Of a stretch of DNA of 11,135 nt, positions 1 to 7,316 are shown one piece after another (the first letter of the stretch is position 1; every line of letters begins with the position of its first letter). A model generated the notes under the pieces. The model was not told the DNA's origin. It was given only the letters and a program-made list of their open reading frames with translations, and did no database searches. The translations under genes and the position numbers were made by a program. Origin of the DNA: an uncultured Varibaculum sp. (GTDB lineage: Bacteria; Actinomycetota; Actinomycetes; Actinomycetales; Actinomycetaceae); assembly GCA_947253735.1 (NCBI GenBank), contig CAMYAU010000047.1, positions 1-11,135 on the forward strand, read 5' to 3'.

Positions 1-743
1 GAATTCCGCACCACCTACTCGATGTTTTGGCACTTGAGGAAAAAGCCTCAGTAGCCGCCTATCAGCGCAGTTGCCGCCAGGTTATTGAGCAGATTCGCGC
101 GCGCAAAGCCCTCCCGATGCTGGTAGGCGGGAGCGGGCTCTATGTGCGCGCCGCCCTGGATGAAATCGAGTTCCCCGGAACAGATAGCGGTATTAGAGCG
201 CGGCTAGAAGCCCAAGCAGCACAGCTGGGGGCAGAAAAAATGCATCAACGTCTCTTCGAAGTTGATCCGGAATCCGCCGTAAGAATCGTGCCGGCTAATG
301 AACGCCGCGTCATCCGCGCCCTAGAAGTCTATGAACTGACCGGCAAGAAATTTTCTGCCACTATGCCGCGGCGGGAATACTTCCAGCCTGCTGTGCAGCT
401 GGGAATCAAATGGCCGCTAGCAGTGCTTGATGAACGCATTAGCCAGCGCACCGCCCAAATGCTTGCGCAAGGATTTATCGAAGAAGTCGCGGAGCTAGAA
501 AAACAGGGACTGGCGGATACCCCCACGGCTTGTCGCGCCACCGGCTACCAGGCAGTTATGGATTTGCTGGCCGGAAAAATCACCCGCGAAGAGGCTGCAG
601 AGCAAATAGCGTTACAAACCCGGCAGCTTGCCCGTAAACAGCGTAAATGGTTCCGCAAAGACCCGAGAATCCATTGGCTAGACGGCGAAGCCGGCAGATC
701 CGCCAACCTGGATCAAGCCCTAACCCTCCTTGGAATCAAGTAG
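1..743 (+). CDS. miaA: tRNA dimethylallyltransferase MiaA, 3' part (5' end outside window)
   Basis: MiaA transfers a dimethylallyl group to N6 of A37 in tRNAs that read codons starting with U. The reading frame is open from base 3 and ends at a double TAG (741-746). About 246 C-terminal residues are present of a protein usually near 300. Family motifs are visible: PHHLLDV at the very start of the frame, VGGSGLY about 45 residues later (usually VGGTGLY), the NERRVIRALEVYELTG segment, and a C-terminal TRQLARKQRKWFRKD segment that matches the tRNA-contacting end of the family. The N-terminal P-loop must lie to the left of the window. The gene converges on hypD and is not functionally related to the hydrogenase genes. 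It probably marks the edge of the resident chromosome next to the hydrogenase block. Confidence 0.95.
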   Translation, partial: IPHHLLDVLALEEKASVAAYQRSCRQVIEQIRARKALPMLVGGSGLYVRAALDEIEFPGTDSGIRARLEAQAAQLGAEKMHQRLFEVDPESAVRIVPANERRVIRALEVYELTGKKFSATMPRREYFQPAVQLGIKWPLAVLDERISQRTAQMLAQGFIEEVAELEKQGLADTPTACRATGYQAVMDLLAGKITREEAAEQIALQTRQLARKQRKWFRKDPRIHWLDGEAGRSANLDQALTLLGIK

Positions 744-745
744 TA

Positions 746-872
746 GCACCCCATTACGAGGGGGCGAGATTTTATCCGAGTGGGCACGGTGGACATAAGA
801 ATTCGGAAAACGTCGCCACGTTTTCCGAATTCTTGGGCGGGAGGAAAAATCTCGCCCCCTCGTTTAGGGTGC
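746..872. repeat. Long nested inverted repeat (two 17-bp perfect stems, one inside the other)
   Basis: The inner palindrome has perfect 17-base arms at 797-813 and 818-834 with a 4-base loop (CGCC). It is enclosed by a second perfect 17-base pair of arms at 757-773 and 846-862. A further 6-base pair lies outside (GCACCC at 746-751 with GGGTGC at 867-872). The segments between the stems (774-796 and 835-845) are unequal and do not pair well. No run of T follows either side, so it is not a textbook intrinsic terminator. Its place between converging genes fits either a bidirectional transcription barrier or a small palindromic repeat element. Confidence 0.75.
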
Positions 873-918
873 CTTGTCGTACCAAACCGTCTTCATACGG
901 GGGTAAGGGTCGCGGCCG

Positions 919-987
919 GTAAAAGATGCGAGAGGGGCTCGTTCCGCTTGCTCCAAGCGGAACGTGGGGTCCCCGGAGCGCTTTTAC
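919..987. repeat. Imperfect long hairpin with 11-bp perfect core stem
   Basis: The core arms at 940-950 and 954-964 are perfectly complementary with a 3-base loop (CTC). Moving outward, GGGG at 934-937 can pair with CCCC at 971-974, and GTAAAAG at 919-925 pairs with CTTTTAC at 981-987, with internal loops between. It lies just beyond the hypD stop codon (26 bases), so it could protect or end the hypDC transcript. It lacks a U-tract on either strand. Confidence 0.6.
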
Positions 988-1013
988 TGAGCCAGACCCA
1001 GAGGCAGGGAAGT

Positions 1014-2162
1014 TTAGTCCTCGATTACGATGGCGTGGGCGGTTTCCCGGTCAATGCGCCCGAAGTTATAGAACGCGGCGCACGCACCCTCGGGGGAAAC
1101 CATACAGGTACCGATGGGTTTCTCCGGGGAACAGGCAGTACCGAAGACTTTGCATTCCCAAGGTTTGATGCGTCCGGTAAGTACCGATCCGCATTCACAG
1201 GCCGGAGGATCTGGAACCCGCACGCCCGGCACGTTGTACAGCCGCTCGGCATCCCAGGGGGCGAATTCCTCGGAAATCCCCATCCCGGAGTAGGGCATCC
1301 AGCCTAGGCCGCGCCACTCGAAAGTGTCGCGGGTAGAAAATACCCGGTCAAGGAGTTTGAGCGCCGCAAGGTTACCTTCATGGCGTACTACCCGCGAATA
1401 TTGGTTTTCTACCCGCGCCTCACCCCTATCAACTGCTCCCGACAGATATTGGTCGATTAGCATCGCAACCGACTGCAAAATATCTAGTGGTTCAAACCCG
1501 GTCACTACCACCGGTTTATTGTATTCTTTTGGCAAGAATTCAAAGGCATCGGATCCAACTACCGTGCCTACGTGACCGGGTCCAATAAAACCATCAATGC
1601 GGGTTTCATCCGCACCTACAATCGCGCGCAGGGGCGGTTCAATCTTCACATGATTAGAGAATACGGAAAAGTTTTTGACTTGCTGTTTCTTAGCAGCAAC
1701 CAAGGTAACCGCGGTGGAGGGGGCGGTAGTTTCGAACCCGATCGCAAAAAATATGACCTTCTTATCAGGGTTCTCTTTCGCAATTTTTAAAGCATCTAGG
1801 GGAGAGTAAACGAAACGGACATCGCGTCCGCGCGCCCTCGCCTGGAGTAGGGATTCTTTTGATCCTGGTACTCGCATCATGTCGCCGAAAGTCGTCAAAA
1901 TGACATCCGGTTGGTTAGCTAGCCAGAGGGCATCATCAACCCGGCCCATGGGGATGACACACACCGGGCAGCCGGGGCCGTGAATAAACTGTACGTTTTC
2001 TGGCAGAAGATGTTCCAGACCATGCCGGTAAATCGTGTGGGTGTGTCCTCCGCAAATTTCCATAAACGCCAGTGGATGCTCGAAATGCTTGGCCTCTGCA
2101 TTGATGCGTTCTACCAGTTTGCGCGCAAACTCGGGGTCGCGGAATTCGTCAACGTACTTCAT
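1014..2162 (-). CDS. hypD: Hydrogenase maturation factor HypD
   Basis: HypD is the Fe-S scaffold protein that, with HypC, holds iron while the CN and CO ligands are added for the [NiFe] active site; it acts in the cytoplasm. The 382-residue product has the usual family length. Visible motifs are ICGGHTH with Cys37, GPGCPVC with Cys65 and Cys68 (the redox/iron-binding region), and a Cys-rich C-terminal part (Cys322, 324, 337, 344, 353 and 361) that should hold the [4Fe-4S] cluster. The ATG at 2160-2162 is preceded on the minus strand by an AAGAGA purine stretch at suitable spacing, and the family N-terminus starts here. It lies 48 bases downstream of hypC and is probably co-transcribed with it. 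Nothing is missing or broken. Confidence 0.97.
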   Translation of the reverse strand: MKYVDEFRDPEFARKLVERINAEAKHFEHPLAFMEICGGHTHTIYRHGLEHLLPENVQFIHGPGCPVCVIPMGRVDDALWLANQPDVILTTFGDMMRVPGSKESLLQARARGRDVRFVYSPLDALKIAKENPDKKVIFFAIGFETTAPSTAVTLVAAKKQQVKNFSVFSNHVKIEPPLRAIVGADETRIDGFIGPGHVGTVVGSDAFEFLPKEYNKPVVVTGFEPLDILQSVAMLIDQYLSGAVDRGEARVENQYSRVVRHEGNLAALKLLDRVFSTRDTFEWRGLGWMPYSGMGISEEFAPWDAERLYNVPGVRVPDPPACECGSVLTGRIKPWECKVFGTACSPEKPIGTCMVSPEGACAAFYNFGRIDRETAHAIVIED

Positions 2163-2210
2163 TTGTTAAGTCTCTTTTCACGGTTCAAAAATTTTGATAG
2201 GCCGAACCAG

Positions 2211-2477
2211 TTAAACCGAGGTGGTCTTAAATTGCTCCAGCTCGCTTTCGAATTGCCCGAGTTTCCTAATCTGATCCAAAGTGGTGGCGGCCTCGGCGGC
2301 ATCAATCTGTGACATTGCAAATCCCACGTGCACCAGCACCCAATCACCGACTTTCAAACCCTCGTCTGCCAGCAAATCTGTGGAAATCATCCGTTCCACT
2401 CCGGAAAGCGAAACTTTGGCGCGACCACTTTCAGTCTTATCGAATGCCACGATTTCGGCAGGAACTCCCAAGCACAT
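2211..2477 (-). CDS. hypC: Hydrogenase maturation chaperone HypC
   Basis: HypC is a small chaperone that binds HypD during Fe(CN)2CO assembly and delivers the iron unit to the large-subunit precursor. The 88-residue product starts with the diagnostic MCLGVP, where Cys2 is the residue that binds iron and the partner proteins. It contains the family core VGDWVLVHVGFAMSQID, forming the OB-like barrel. The C-terminal 25 residues or so are a charged helix-like tail. The start is fixed by the motif and by a strong AAGGAGGG ribosome binding site (2482-2489, minus strand). It is the first gene of a hypC-hypD pair and is transcribed away from hypE. Confidence 0.97.
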   Translation of the reverse strand: MCLGVPAEIVAFDKTESGRAKVSLSGVERMISTDLLADEGLKVGDWVLVHVGFAMSQIDAAEAATTLDQIRKLGQFESELEQFKTTSV

Positions 2478-2646
2478 AGAACCCTCCTTGAGCTAACTAC
2501 TTACAGGTTACTTGGATTTTTTATAGCTATCAAAGGTGAAAATCGGTGCCTGTTTGTGCGATTATCAAAGAGTGGATCCTAAAAACCGCCTGAATAAGGA
2601 CGAACTCAAAGTAAACTCCAATATCGCTCGGGTACGCAGCCGGGGG
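2478..2646. promoter_or_regulatory. Divergent hypC/hypE intergenic region with operator-like palindrome
   Basis: This region must carry promoters for hypC (leftward) and hypE (rightward). An imperfect palindrome at 2519-2534, TTTTATAGCTATCAAA, has seven of eight pairs matching (centre between 2526 and 2527). It is AT-rich and includes a TATAGC stretch resembling a -10 element for rightward transcription. No convincing -35 box was seen for either direction. The promoter calls are therefore tentative; the palindrome itself is directly visible. Confidence 0.35.
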
Positions 2647-3708
2647 ATGAAACTCAAAGACGACTACGTGACACTATCGCATGGCGCCGGAGGGAAAGCT
2701 TCTTCCGCCTTAGTTGAACAGGTGTTTGTTTCTGGCTACGGCAACGAGGTACTTGCGGAACTAACCGATGCCGGGGTACTGCCGCTAACGGAACTTCTGG
2801 GTGAGGTTGCTGGAAGTGTGGATGCCGATTTTGGCGGCGGTAAGCTGGCAATGTCTACCGATTCTTATGTAGTTAACCCCATTGTCTTCCCCGGTGGCTC
2901 TATTGGGGAGCTGGCGGTCAATGGTACTGTCAATGACCTGGCGGTATCCGGTGCGATTCCCAAGGTAATTAGTGCCGGTTTCATATTGGAGGAGGGCTTG
3001 CCGATCGCGGATTTACGTCGGGAAGTTCAGGCTATGCGCGAGGCCGCAGAGACCGCGGGGGTACGAATCGTTACCGGTGATACCAAAGTGGTTCCCAAAG
3101 GTAGTGGTGACAAACTTTTTATCAACACTGCCGGAATTGGGATTGTACCGGGGGAAAGGAAACTGGGTGCCAGTCAGGTGCAACGCGGAGACCGGATTAT
3201 TGTTTCCGGAGCGATCGCAGATCACGGGATGTCGGTGATGATGGCGCGCGGTGATCTGGCGATTGAAGCCCCGATCAAATCTGATACCCGCGCCGTCAAT
3301 CACCTGGTGGAAGCGTTAATGGAGGCCGTGCCGGAAACCCGCTGGATGCGGGATGCTACACGCGGGGGCCTGGGAACGGTGCTAAACGAATTAGCGATAG
3401 CTACCGGATGGGGGATAGCTATCGAGGATGAATCGATTCCGGTACACGATATGACGCGTGGTGCCTGCGATATGTTGGGCATTGATCCCATCTATGTAGC
3501 GAACGAAGGCATGTTCTGCGCGGTAGTTCCTGCCGACCAGGTTGATAGCGCGCTGGCAGCGCTGCGCGCACTGCCCGGCGGAGAAGAAGCCGCCAATATA
3601 GGACGGGTAGTTTCTAAACCAGAGTCATCGGTAGTGATGGTAACCGCTTTCGGGGGCACTCGCATGATTGACATGTTGGTGGGCGATCCGCTGCCGCGCA
3701 TCTGTTAA
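2647..3708 (+). CDS. hypE: Hydrogenase maturation protein HypE (carbamoyl dehydratase)
   Basis: HypE accepts a carbamoyl group from HypF on its C-terminal cysteine and dehydrates it, using ATP, to a thiocyanate that donates CN to the active-site iron. The product is 353 residues from ATG 2647, close to the family length. The N-terminal HGAGGKA motif (residues 12-18), the GGSIGELAVNGTVNDLAVSG region and TGDTKVVPKG belong to the PurM/HypE ATP-binding fold. The last four residues are PRIC, the carrier cysteine being Cys353. The start is uncertain. The frame stays open upstream to a GTG at 2536 (390 residues), but those 37 extra residues have no family counterpart. ATG 2647 has only a run of five G directly before it and no well-spaced ribosome site. 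It is convergent with hypF. Confidence 0.93.
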   Translation: MKLKDDYVTLSHGAGGKASSALVEQVFVSGYGNEVLAELTDAGVLPLTELLGEVAGSVDADFGGGKLAMSTDSYVVNPIVFPGGSIGELAVNGTVNDLAVSGAIPKVISAGFILEEGLPIADLRREVQAMREAAETAGVRIVTGDTKVVPKGSGDKLFINTAGIGIVPGERKLGASQVQRGDRIIVSGAIADHGMSVMMARGDLAIEAPIKSDTRAVNHLVEALMEAVPETRWMRDATRGGLGTVLNELAIATGWGIAIEDESIPVHDMTRGACDMLGIDPIYVANEGMFCAVVPADQVDSALAALRALPGGEEAANIGRVVSKPESSVVMVTAFGGTRMIDMLVGDPLPRIC

Positions 3709-3759
3709 CCGGCTTAAAGTGAGCAGGTGAAGGCAGATTAGCAGGTGCTAAAAGTATCG

Positions 3760-6054
3760 CTAACAAGCTCCTAAAACTGCTGCCCATGCCTGTCCTAGGC
3801 TCAGCCCCCCATCATTTGGGGGCACGGTCTTGTGGATCAAGACTTCGTAGCCACCTTCGTGCATAACCTGAACGAAATGGTTAGAAAACAGGCGATTTAG
3901 GGCAACGCCTCCGGTCAGCCCCACGGTTTTGATCCCCGCTTTTTGCGCATGTTCTCCGGCCTGGGCAGCCAATAGTTGCGCCATTCCCAGATGGAACTGC
4001 CAGGCTAGTTCGCCTACTTCCCGCTCGTTCTCAGTTAGCATTTCAAAAAGTTCTCGGTAGCTGTCAAAACGGTGAGCTTTCGCCCCCGCGTTCCTATTTG
4101 CCCAAGTGGTGGCGGCATGCTCTAGTTCCATTGCCGCTTGCGCCTCGTAGGATACTTCCGTGCAGATACCTAATATGGCGGCAGCGGCATCGAATAATCT
4201 GCCGCAGCTGGTGGCAGCTACTACTCCAAAACCACTATTTAACTGGCTTGTAACCAGTTTTAACTCGGTGCCTTGTCCTTGCCGATCCCCAATTTCAGCG
4301 CTGATTTTCTGGGTAATCTCATCTAGTTTCCAATCGTGGGCAATCCCCAAGGCAACTCTCCAGGGGTAACGTACTGCCCGGTCGCCTCCCACTAAGCTAA
4401 ACGATGGAAGGTGAGCGCGGCGATTCCAGGCAGCACCCGCAATCTCCAGGATTTCGCCGCCCCAGATAGTGCCATCGGTGCCGTATCCGGTGCCATCTAC
4501 TGCCACGACTATCGCTGGATCCAGGTGAGAATGCTCCGCCAACAGGCTATAGGAGTGCGCCACATGGTGCTGCACCTGTAACAACTCGATGCCGCGCTGG
4601 TTAGCGAAACGGGAAGCCCAACTGACCGTGGAATAGGCCGGGTGTAGGTCGCAGACAACTTTTTCCGGCCGAGAATGCTGGAAATTCAGCATTTGGGTCA
4701 CCGCCCTGTCCAAGGCTTCCTGACTAGCCAGAGTACCCATATCCCCAATATGCCCCGAGATATGTGCCCAATCTCCACTGGCTAGGCAGAATGAGTTTTT
4801 TAGTTCCCCACCCACCGCCAAGATCGGTGCCGCTGCTGCCTGTGGCAGTGCCACTGGCAGTGGTGCATAGCCCCGCGAACGGCGGGAAGGGATAGTTACC
4901 TGCGGGTAAGCCAAGAAAACAGAGTCTTCCATCGGTAGATGAATATCGCGGTCATGGAAAACGAAACCATCAGCTATTCCCGCTAAACGCGCGAGCGCGT
5001 CCTCGTTGGTAAAACACAGCGGCTCTCCCGCCAGGTTTCCCGAGGTCGCCACCAGCATCATCTCGTCACATTCGGCGCTCAAAAGTTCTAAATGCAAAGG
5101 GGCATAGGGTAATAAAATTCCCACGTCCCCCAAGCCGGGAGCCACTGCGGGGGCTAAATCGTATTCGGGAGCAAAAGGAGCAATCACAATCGGCCGCGCG
5201 GGGGAGGCTAGCTCCTCTAGTTGAGAATCGCTAAGGCATGCCAGCCCTCTTGCCGCCTTAAGGCTGGGAGCCATGACCGCAAAGGGTTTATCTCCCCGAT
5301 TCTTCCGTTCACGCAGCCGCGCCACCGCCTCCTGATTGCGGGCATCGCACATCAGGTGAAAACCGCCTATACCTTTCACCGCCAGGATTTCTCCATGCCG
5401 CAAACGCGTACGTGCCTCAGATAGAGCGGTGGCAATCAAAGAGCGGCGATCTCCCGCTGGAGGCTGCAGATTTGGGCTGGCAGTATCGCTCACCCACAAT
5501 ACTGGGCCACAATCAAAACAACTAACCGGCTGCGCATGGTAGCGCCGATTTTCCGGGTCGGTATATTCTGCCCGACAGGCCGGACACATCGGGAACTTAA
5601 CCATAGTGGTGGTGTCCCGATCATAGGGTAAATCCAGCATAATAGTTGCTCGCGGACCACAGTTTGTGCAGGTGATAAAAGGATAGTGGTAGCGGCGATT
5701 ATTCGGATCTGCCATTTCTTGGCGGCAATCTGGGCAGGTAGCGGTATCGGGAGGAATCAAGGTGCGCGCCCCGGAGCGCCGCCGCGAGGAGACAATCCTA
5801 AAGCCGTTTTCACCCTCCTGCTCTGGGATCTCTTGGGAGACACTCTGAAGGACGCGTGCTAGGGGAGGGAGGGTCGCCAGCATTTTCGCAATGAAGCTTT
5901 CAATATCGCGGGCGCTGCCTTGGACTTCAATAAATACTGACTCGTCATCGTTTCCCACGAATCCGCTGAGGGGAAAATCCGCGGCCACTTTGGCTACGTG
6001 GGGACGAAAACCTACCCCTTGCACTACGCCCCGGAGGCGATAGGCTCGCCGCAT
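3760..6054 (-). CDS. hypF: Carbamoyltransferase HypF
   Basis: HypF turns carbamoyl phosphate into carbamoyl-AMP and passes the carbamoyl group to the HypE C-terminal cysteine, the first step of cyanide ligand synthesis. The 764-residue product has all expected parts in order. An acylphosphatase domain covers about 1-90, with Arg17 in GVVQGVGFRPHV and Asn35. Two zinc-finger pairs follow (Cys107/110/129/132 and Cys157/160/179/182). A YrdC/Sua5-like nucleotide-binding domain covers about 205-395, with KGIGGFHLMCDA and KNRGDKPFAVM. A Kae1-like domain then runs to the end, with the metal-binding HHVAH at 496-500, DGTGYGTDG, and C-terminal GGVALN and NDGGLSLGQA. The ATG is preceded on the minus strand by GGGAGG at 6 bases. 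It sits alone on its strand between convergent hypE and divergent hypA. Confidence 0.97.
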   Translation of the reverse strand: MRRAYRLRGVVQGVGFRPHVAKVAADFPLSGFVGNDDESVFIEVQGSARDIESFIAKMLATLPPLARVLQSVSQEIPEQEGENGFRIVSSRRRSGARTLIPPDTATCPDCRQEMADPNNRRYHYPFITCTNCGPRATIMLDLPYDRDTTTMVKFPMCPACRAEYTDPENRRYHAQPVSCFDCGPVLWVSDTASPNLQPPAGDRRSLIATALSEARTRLRHGEILAVKGIGGFHLMCDARNQEAVARLRERKNRGDKPFAVMAPSLKAARGLACLSDSQLEELASPARPIVIAPFAPEYDLAPAVAPGLGDVGILLPYAPLHLELLSAECDEMMLVATSGNLAGEPLCFTNEDALARLAGIADGFVFHDRDIHLPMEDSVFLAYPQVTIPSRRSRGYAPLPVALPQAAAAPILAVGGELKNSFCLASGDWAHISGHIGDMGTLASQEALDRAVTQMLNFQHSRPEKVVCDLHPAYSTVSWASRFANQRGIELLQVQHHVAHSYSLLAEHSHLDPAIVVAVDGTGYGTDGTIWGGEILEIAGAAWNRRAHLPSFSLVGGDRAVRYPWRVALGIAHDWKLDEITQKISAEIGDRQGQGTELKLVTSQLNSGFGVVAATSCGRLFDAAAAILGICTEVSYEAQAAMELEHAATTWANRNAGAKAHRFDSYRELFEMLTENEREVGELAWQFHLGMAQLLAAQAGEHAQKAGIKTVGLTGGVALNRLFSNHFVQVMHEGGYEVLIHKTVPPNDGGLSLGQAWAAVLGAC

Positions 6055-6175
6055 CTGCGTCCTCCCGGTAAAAAATTTTCAATCCTAAGCTTAACGTTAA
6101 CTCGAAAGCGGAGAAGCGGGTAAGGTTAAAAACGTTGTCACTACGAGCAGCGAATCACTACCTCGAGGAGGAGTA
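6055..6175. promoter_or_regulatory. Divergent hypF/hypA promoter region with TTAACGTTAA palindrome
   Basis: A perfect 10-base palindrome TTAACGTTAA lies at 6091-6100, near the middle of the region. For rightward transcription, TTAACT (6097-6102) and TAAGGT (6121-6126) separated by 18 bases could be weak -35 and -10 boxes, so the palindrome would overlap the -35 box as an operator would. The hypA ribosome site GAGGAGGAG (6165-6173) is strong. No leftward promoter is obvious. The palindrome is certain; its role is inference. Confidence 0.4.
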
Positions 6176-6526
6176 ATGCATGAAGTTGCACTTTCGCGTC
6201 AAGTTGCTCGGATAGTGTCACGAAATGCGGCTGGACGTGAGGTCCTTGAGATCGAGCTAGAAGTGGGACGCTTACGTCAAGTGGTTCCGGAAGCTCTCCA
6301 GTTCGCATGGAACGCAGTTCGTAAAAATACTTTGCGCGGGCCAGCGCAGCTAAAAATCACCCAGATTCCGGCGGTAGTTAATTGCCGGGAGTGCAATGAA
6401 ACCACCGAAATGGGTGAGATATTGGATTTTCGCTGTCAAAAATGTTTCTCACGGGATTTGCAGATAATCAGCGGGGAAGAGTTTAGAGTGGTGTCTATTG
6501 AAGTGACACCCCTTGGAAAGGAATAA
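6176..6526 (+). CDS. hypA: Nickel insertion metallochaperone HypA
   Basis: HypA works with HypB to deliver Ni(II) to the hydrogenase large-subunit precursor. The 116-residue product has the standard family length. It starts with MHE, where His2 with the N-terminus forms the nickel site. It holds the structural zinc site as two CxxC pairs, Cys70/Cys73 (CREC) and Cys87/Cys90 (CQKC). The start is fixed by the MHE motif, which cannot be shifted, and by a GAGGAGGAG ribosome binding site just upstream. The stop codon lies one base before the preferred hypB ATG, so the two are surely one transcript and possibly translationally coupled. Promoter signals, if right, lie in the divergent region shared with hypF. 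Confidence 0.97.
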   Translation: MHEVALSRQVARIVSRNAAGREVLEIELEVGRLRQVVPEALQFAWNAVRKNTLRGPAQLKITQIPAVVNCRECNETTEMGEILDFRCQKCFSRDLQIISGEEFRVVSIEVTPLGKE

Positions 6527-6527
6527 A

Positions 6528-7316
6528 ATGGGACGTTTTCATCGGCATGACGACGGCACGGTACATTCGCATGACCATGGAGATCATGCTCACCATCATG
6601 ATCATGGTGACTATGTGGCTGATCCGGAAGTAATCGGGGATCACTCGGGGTATGAAACTGAGAAAGAACGCATAGAAATCCTGGAAGATATCTATGCGGA
6701 AAATGATCATTTGGCTGACCACAACCGCCAGGCTTTCGCTGAAAATAATGTGAAAGTGGTTAACCTGATGAGCTCCCCGGGATCTGGGAAAACTACTCTG
6801 CTGGAGCGTACTTTAGCGAAACTGCAAGGACAGCTGCGGGTAGGAATCATTGAAGGAGATATCGAGACTCCTTTGGATGCTGAGCGTCTTAGTGGTTATG
6901 GAGCCCAAATATCCTTGTTGAATACCGGGAAGGGTTTCGGAGGAGAATGCCATCTAGACGCCCCTATGGTGCACCACACTTTGGATGGTTTAGATTTAAG
7001 CCAGCTAGATCTGGTGATTATCGAAAATGTAGGTAACCTGGTGTGCCCGGCAGAGTTTGATGTGGGGGAGAACGCCAAGGCAATGGTGTTTTCGATTACC
7101 GAGGGCGAAGACAAGCCCTTAAAGTATCCGGTGATGTTCCGCTCGGTTGAAATCGTGGTGGTAAACAAGATGGATCTGGCACCCTATCTGAACTTCGATA
7201 TGGATCGCTTCCGTGGCTACCTAGAGCAGGTAAATCCGGGGGTAAAGGTGATTGAAGTTTCCGCGGTAAAGGGGGAGGGAATCGACGCCTGGATCCAGTG
7301 GCTAAAACAACTTTAA
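6528..7316 (+). CDS. hypB: Nickel-delivering GTPase HypB with His-rich N-terminus
   Basis: HypB is the SIMIBI-class GTPase that uses GTP hydrolysis to drive nickel transfer with HypA. From ATG 6528 the product is 262 residues. The Walker A motif SPGSGKTT is at 83-90, the EGDIETPLDAERL segment near 109-121, the metal site of the G domain is Cys141-His142 and Cys173, and the G4 motif NKMD is at 213-216. Residues 5-26 hold ten histidines mixed with aspartates, a nickel storage or sequestering tail as in other His-rich HypB proteins. The CxxCGC nickel motif of E. coli HypB is absent. An in-frame TTG at 6513 would overlap hypA, but ATG 6528 has a well-placed GGAAAGGA site and is preferred. Confidence 0.96.
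   Translation: MGRFHRHDDGTVHSHDHGDHAHHHDHGDYVADPEVIGDHSGYETEKERIEILEDIYAENDHLADHNRQAFAENNVKVVNLMSSPGSGKTTLLERTLAKLQGQLRVGIIEGDIETPLDAERLSGYGAQISLLNTGKGFGGECHLDAPMVHHTLDGLDLSQLDLVIIENVGNLVCPAEFDVGENAKAMVFSITEGEDKPLKYPVMFRSVEIVVVNKMDLAPYLNFDMDRFRGYLEQVNPGVKVIEVSAVKGEGIDAWIQWLKQL

Larger units (their letters stand above)
744..1013. other. miaA-hypD convergent intergenic region with no gene
   Basis: This 270-base stretch separates the 3' ends of miaA (+) and hypD (-). Small open frames cross it, but they have no recognisable motif and run into hypD on the opposite strand, so no gene is called. The region is dominated by two inverted-repeat structures (746-872 and 919-987), listed separately. No tRNA, no CRISPR repeat and no classic terminator with a U-run was seen. 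Confidence 0.7.

Noticed and set aside
797..834. Perfect hairpin as a Rho-independent terminator of miaA
   Set aside because: The stem is strong but no T-run follows on either strand; kept as an inverted repeat rather than a terminator.
890..1000. Possible tRNA or riboswitch in the structured gap
   Set aside because: No T-arm, anticodon-arm or acceptor-stem pattern and no known riboswitch core was found by eye.
780..1307. Open frame of 175 codons on the plus strand between miaA and hypD
   Set aside because: It runs antisense through the 3' end of hypD, begins inside the palindrome, and its translation has no motif or family resemblance.
3722..3751. AGCAGGTG repeated at 3722 and 3740, and TTAGCA/TGCTAA inverted pair at 3738-3751
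   Set aside because: Short elements in a 51-base convergent gap; too small to separate from chance, and no U-tract makes a terminator.
6513..6527. TTG start for hypB overlapping hypA
   Set aside because: ATG 6528 has a better-spaced purine-rich ribosome site and gives the usual His-rich HypB N-terminus.
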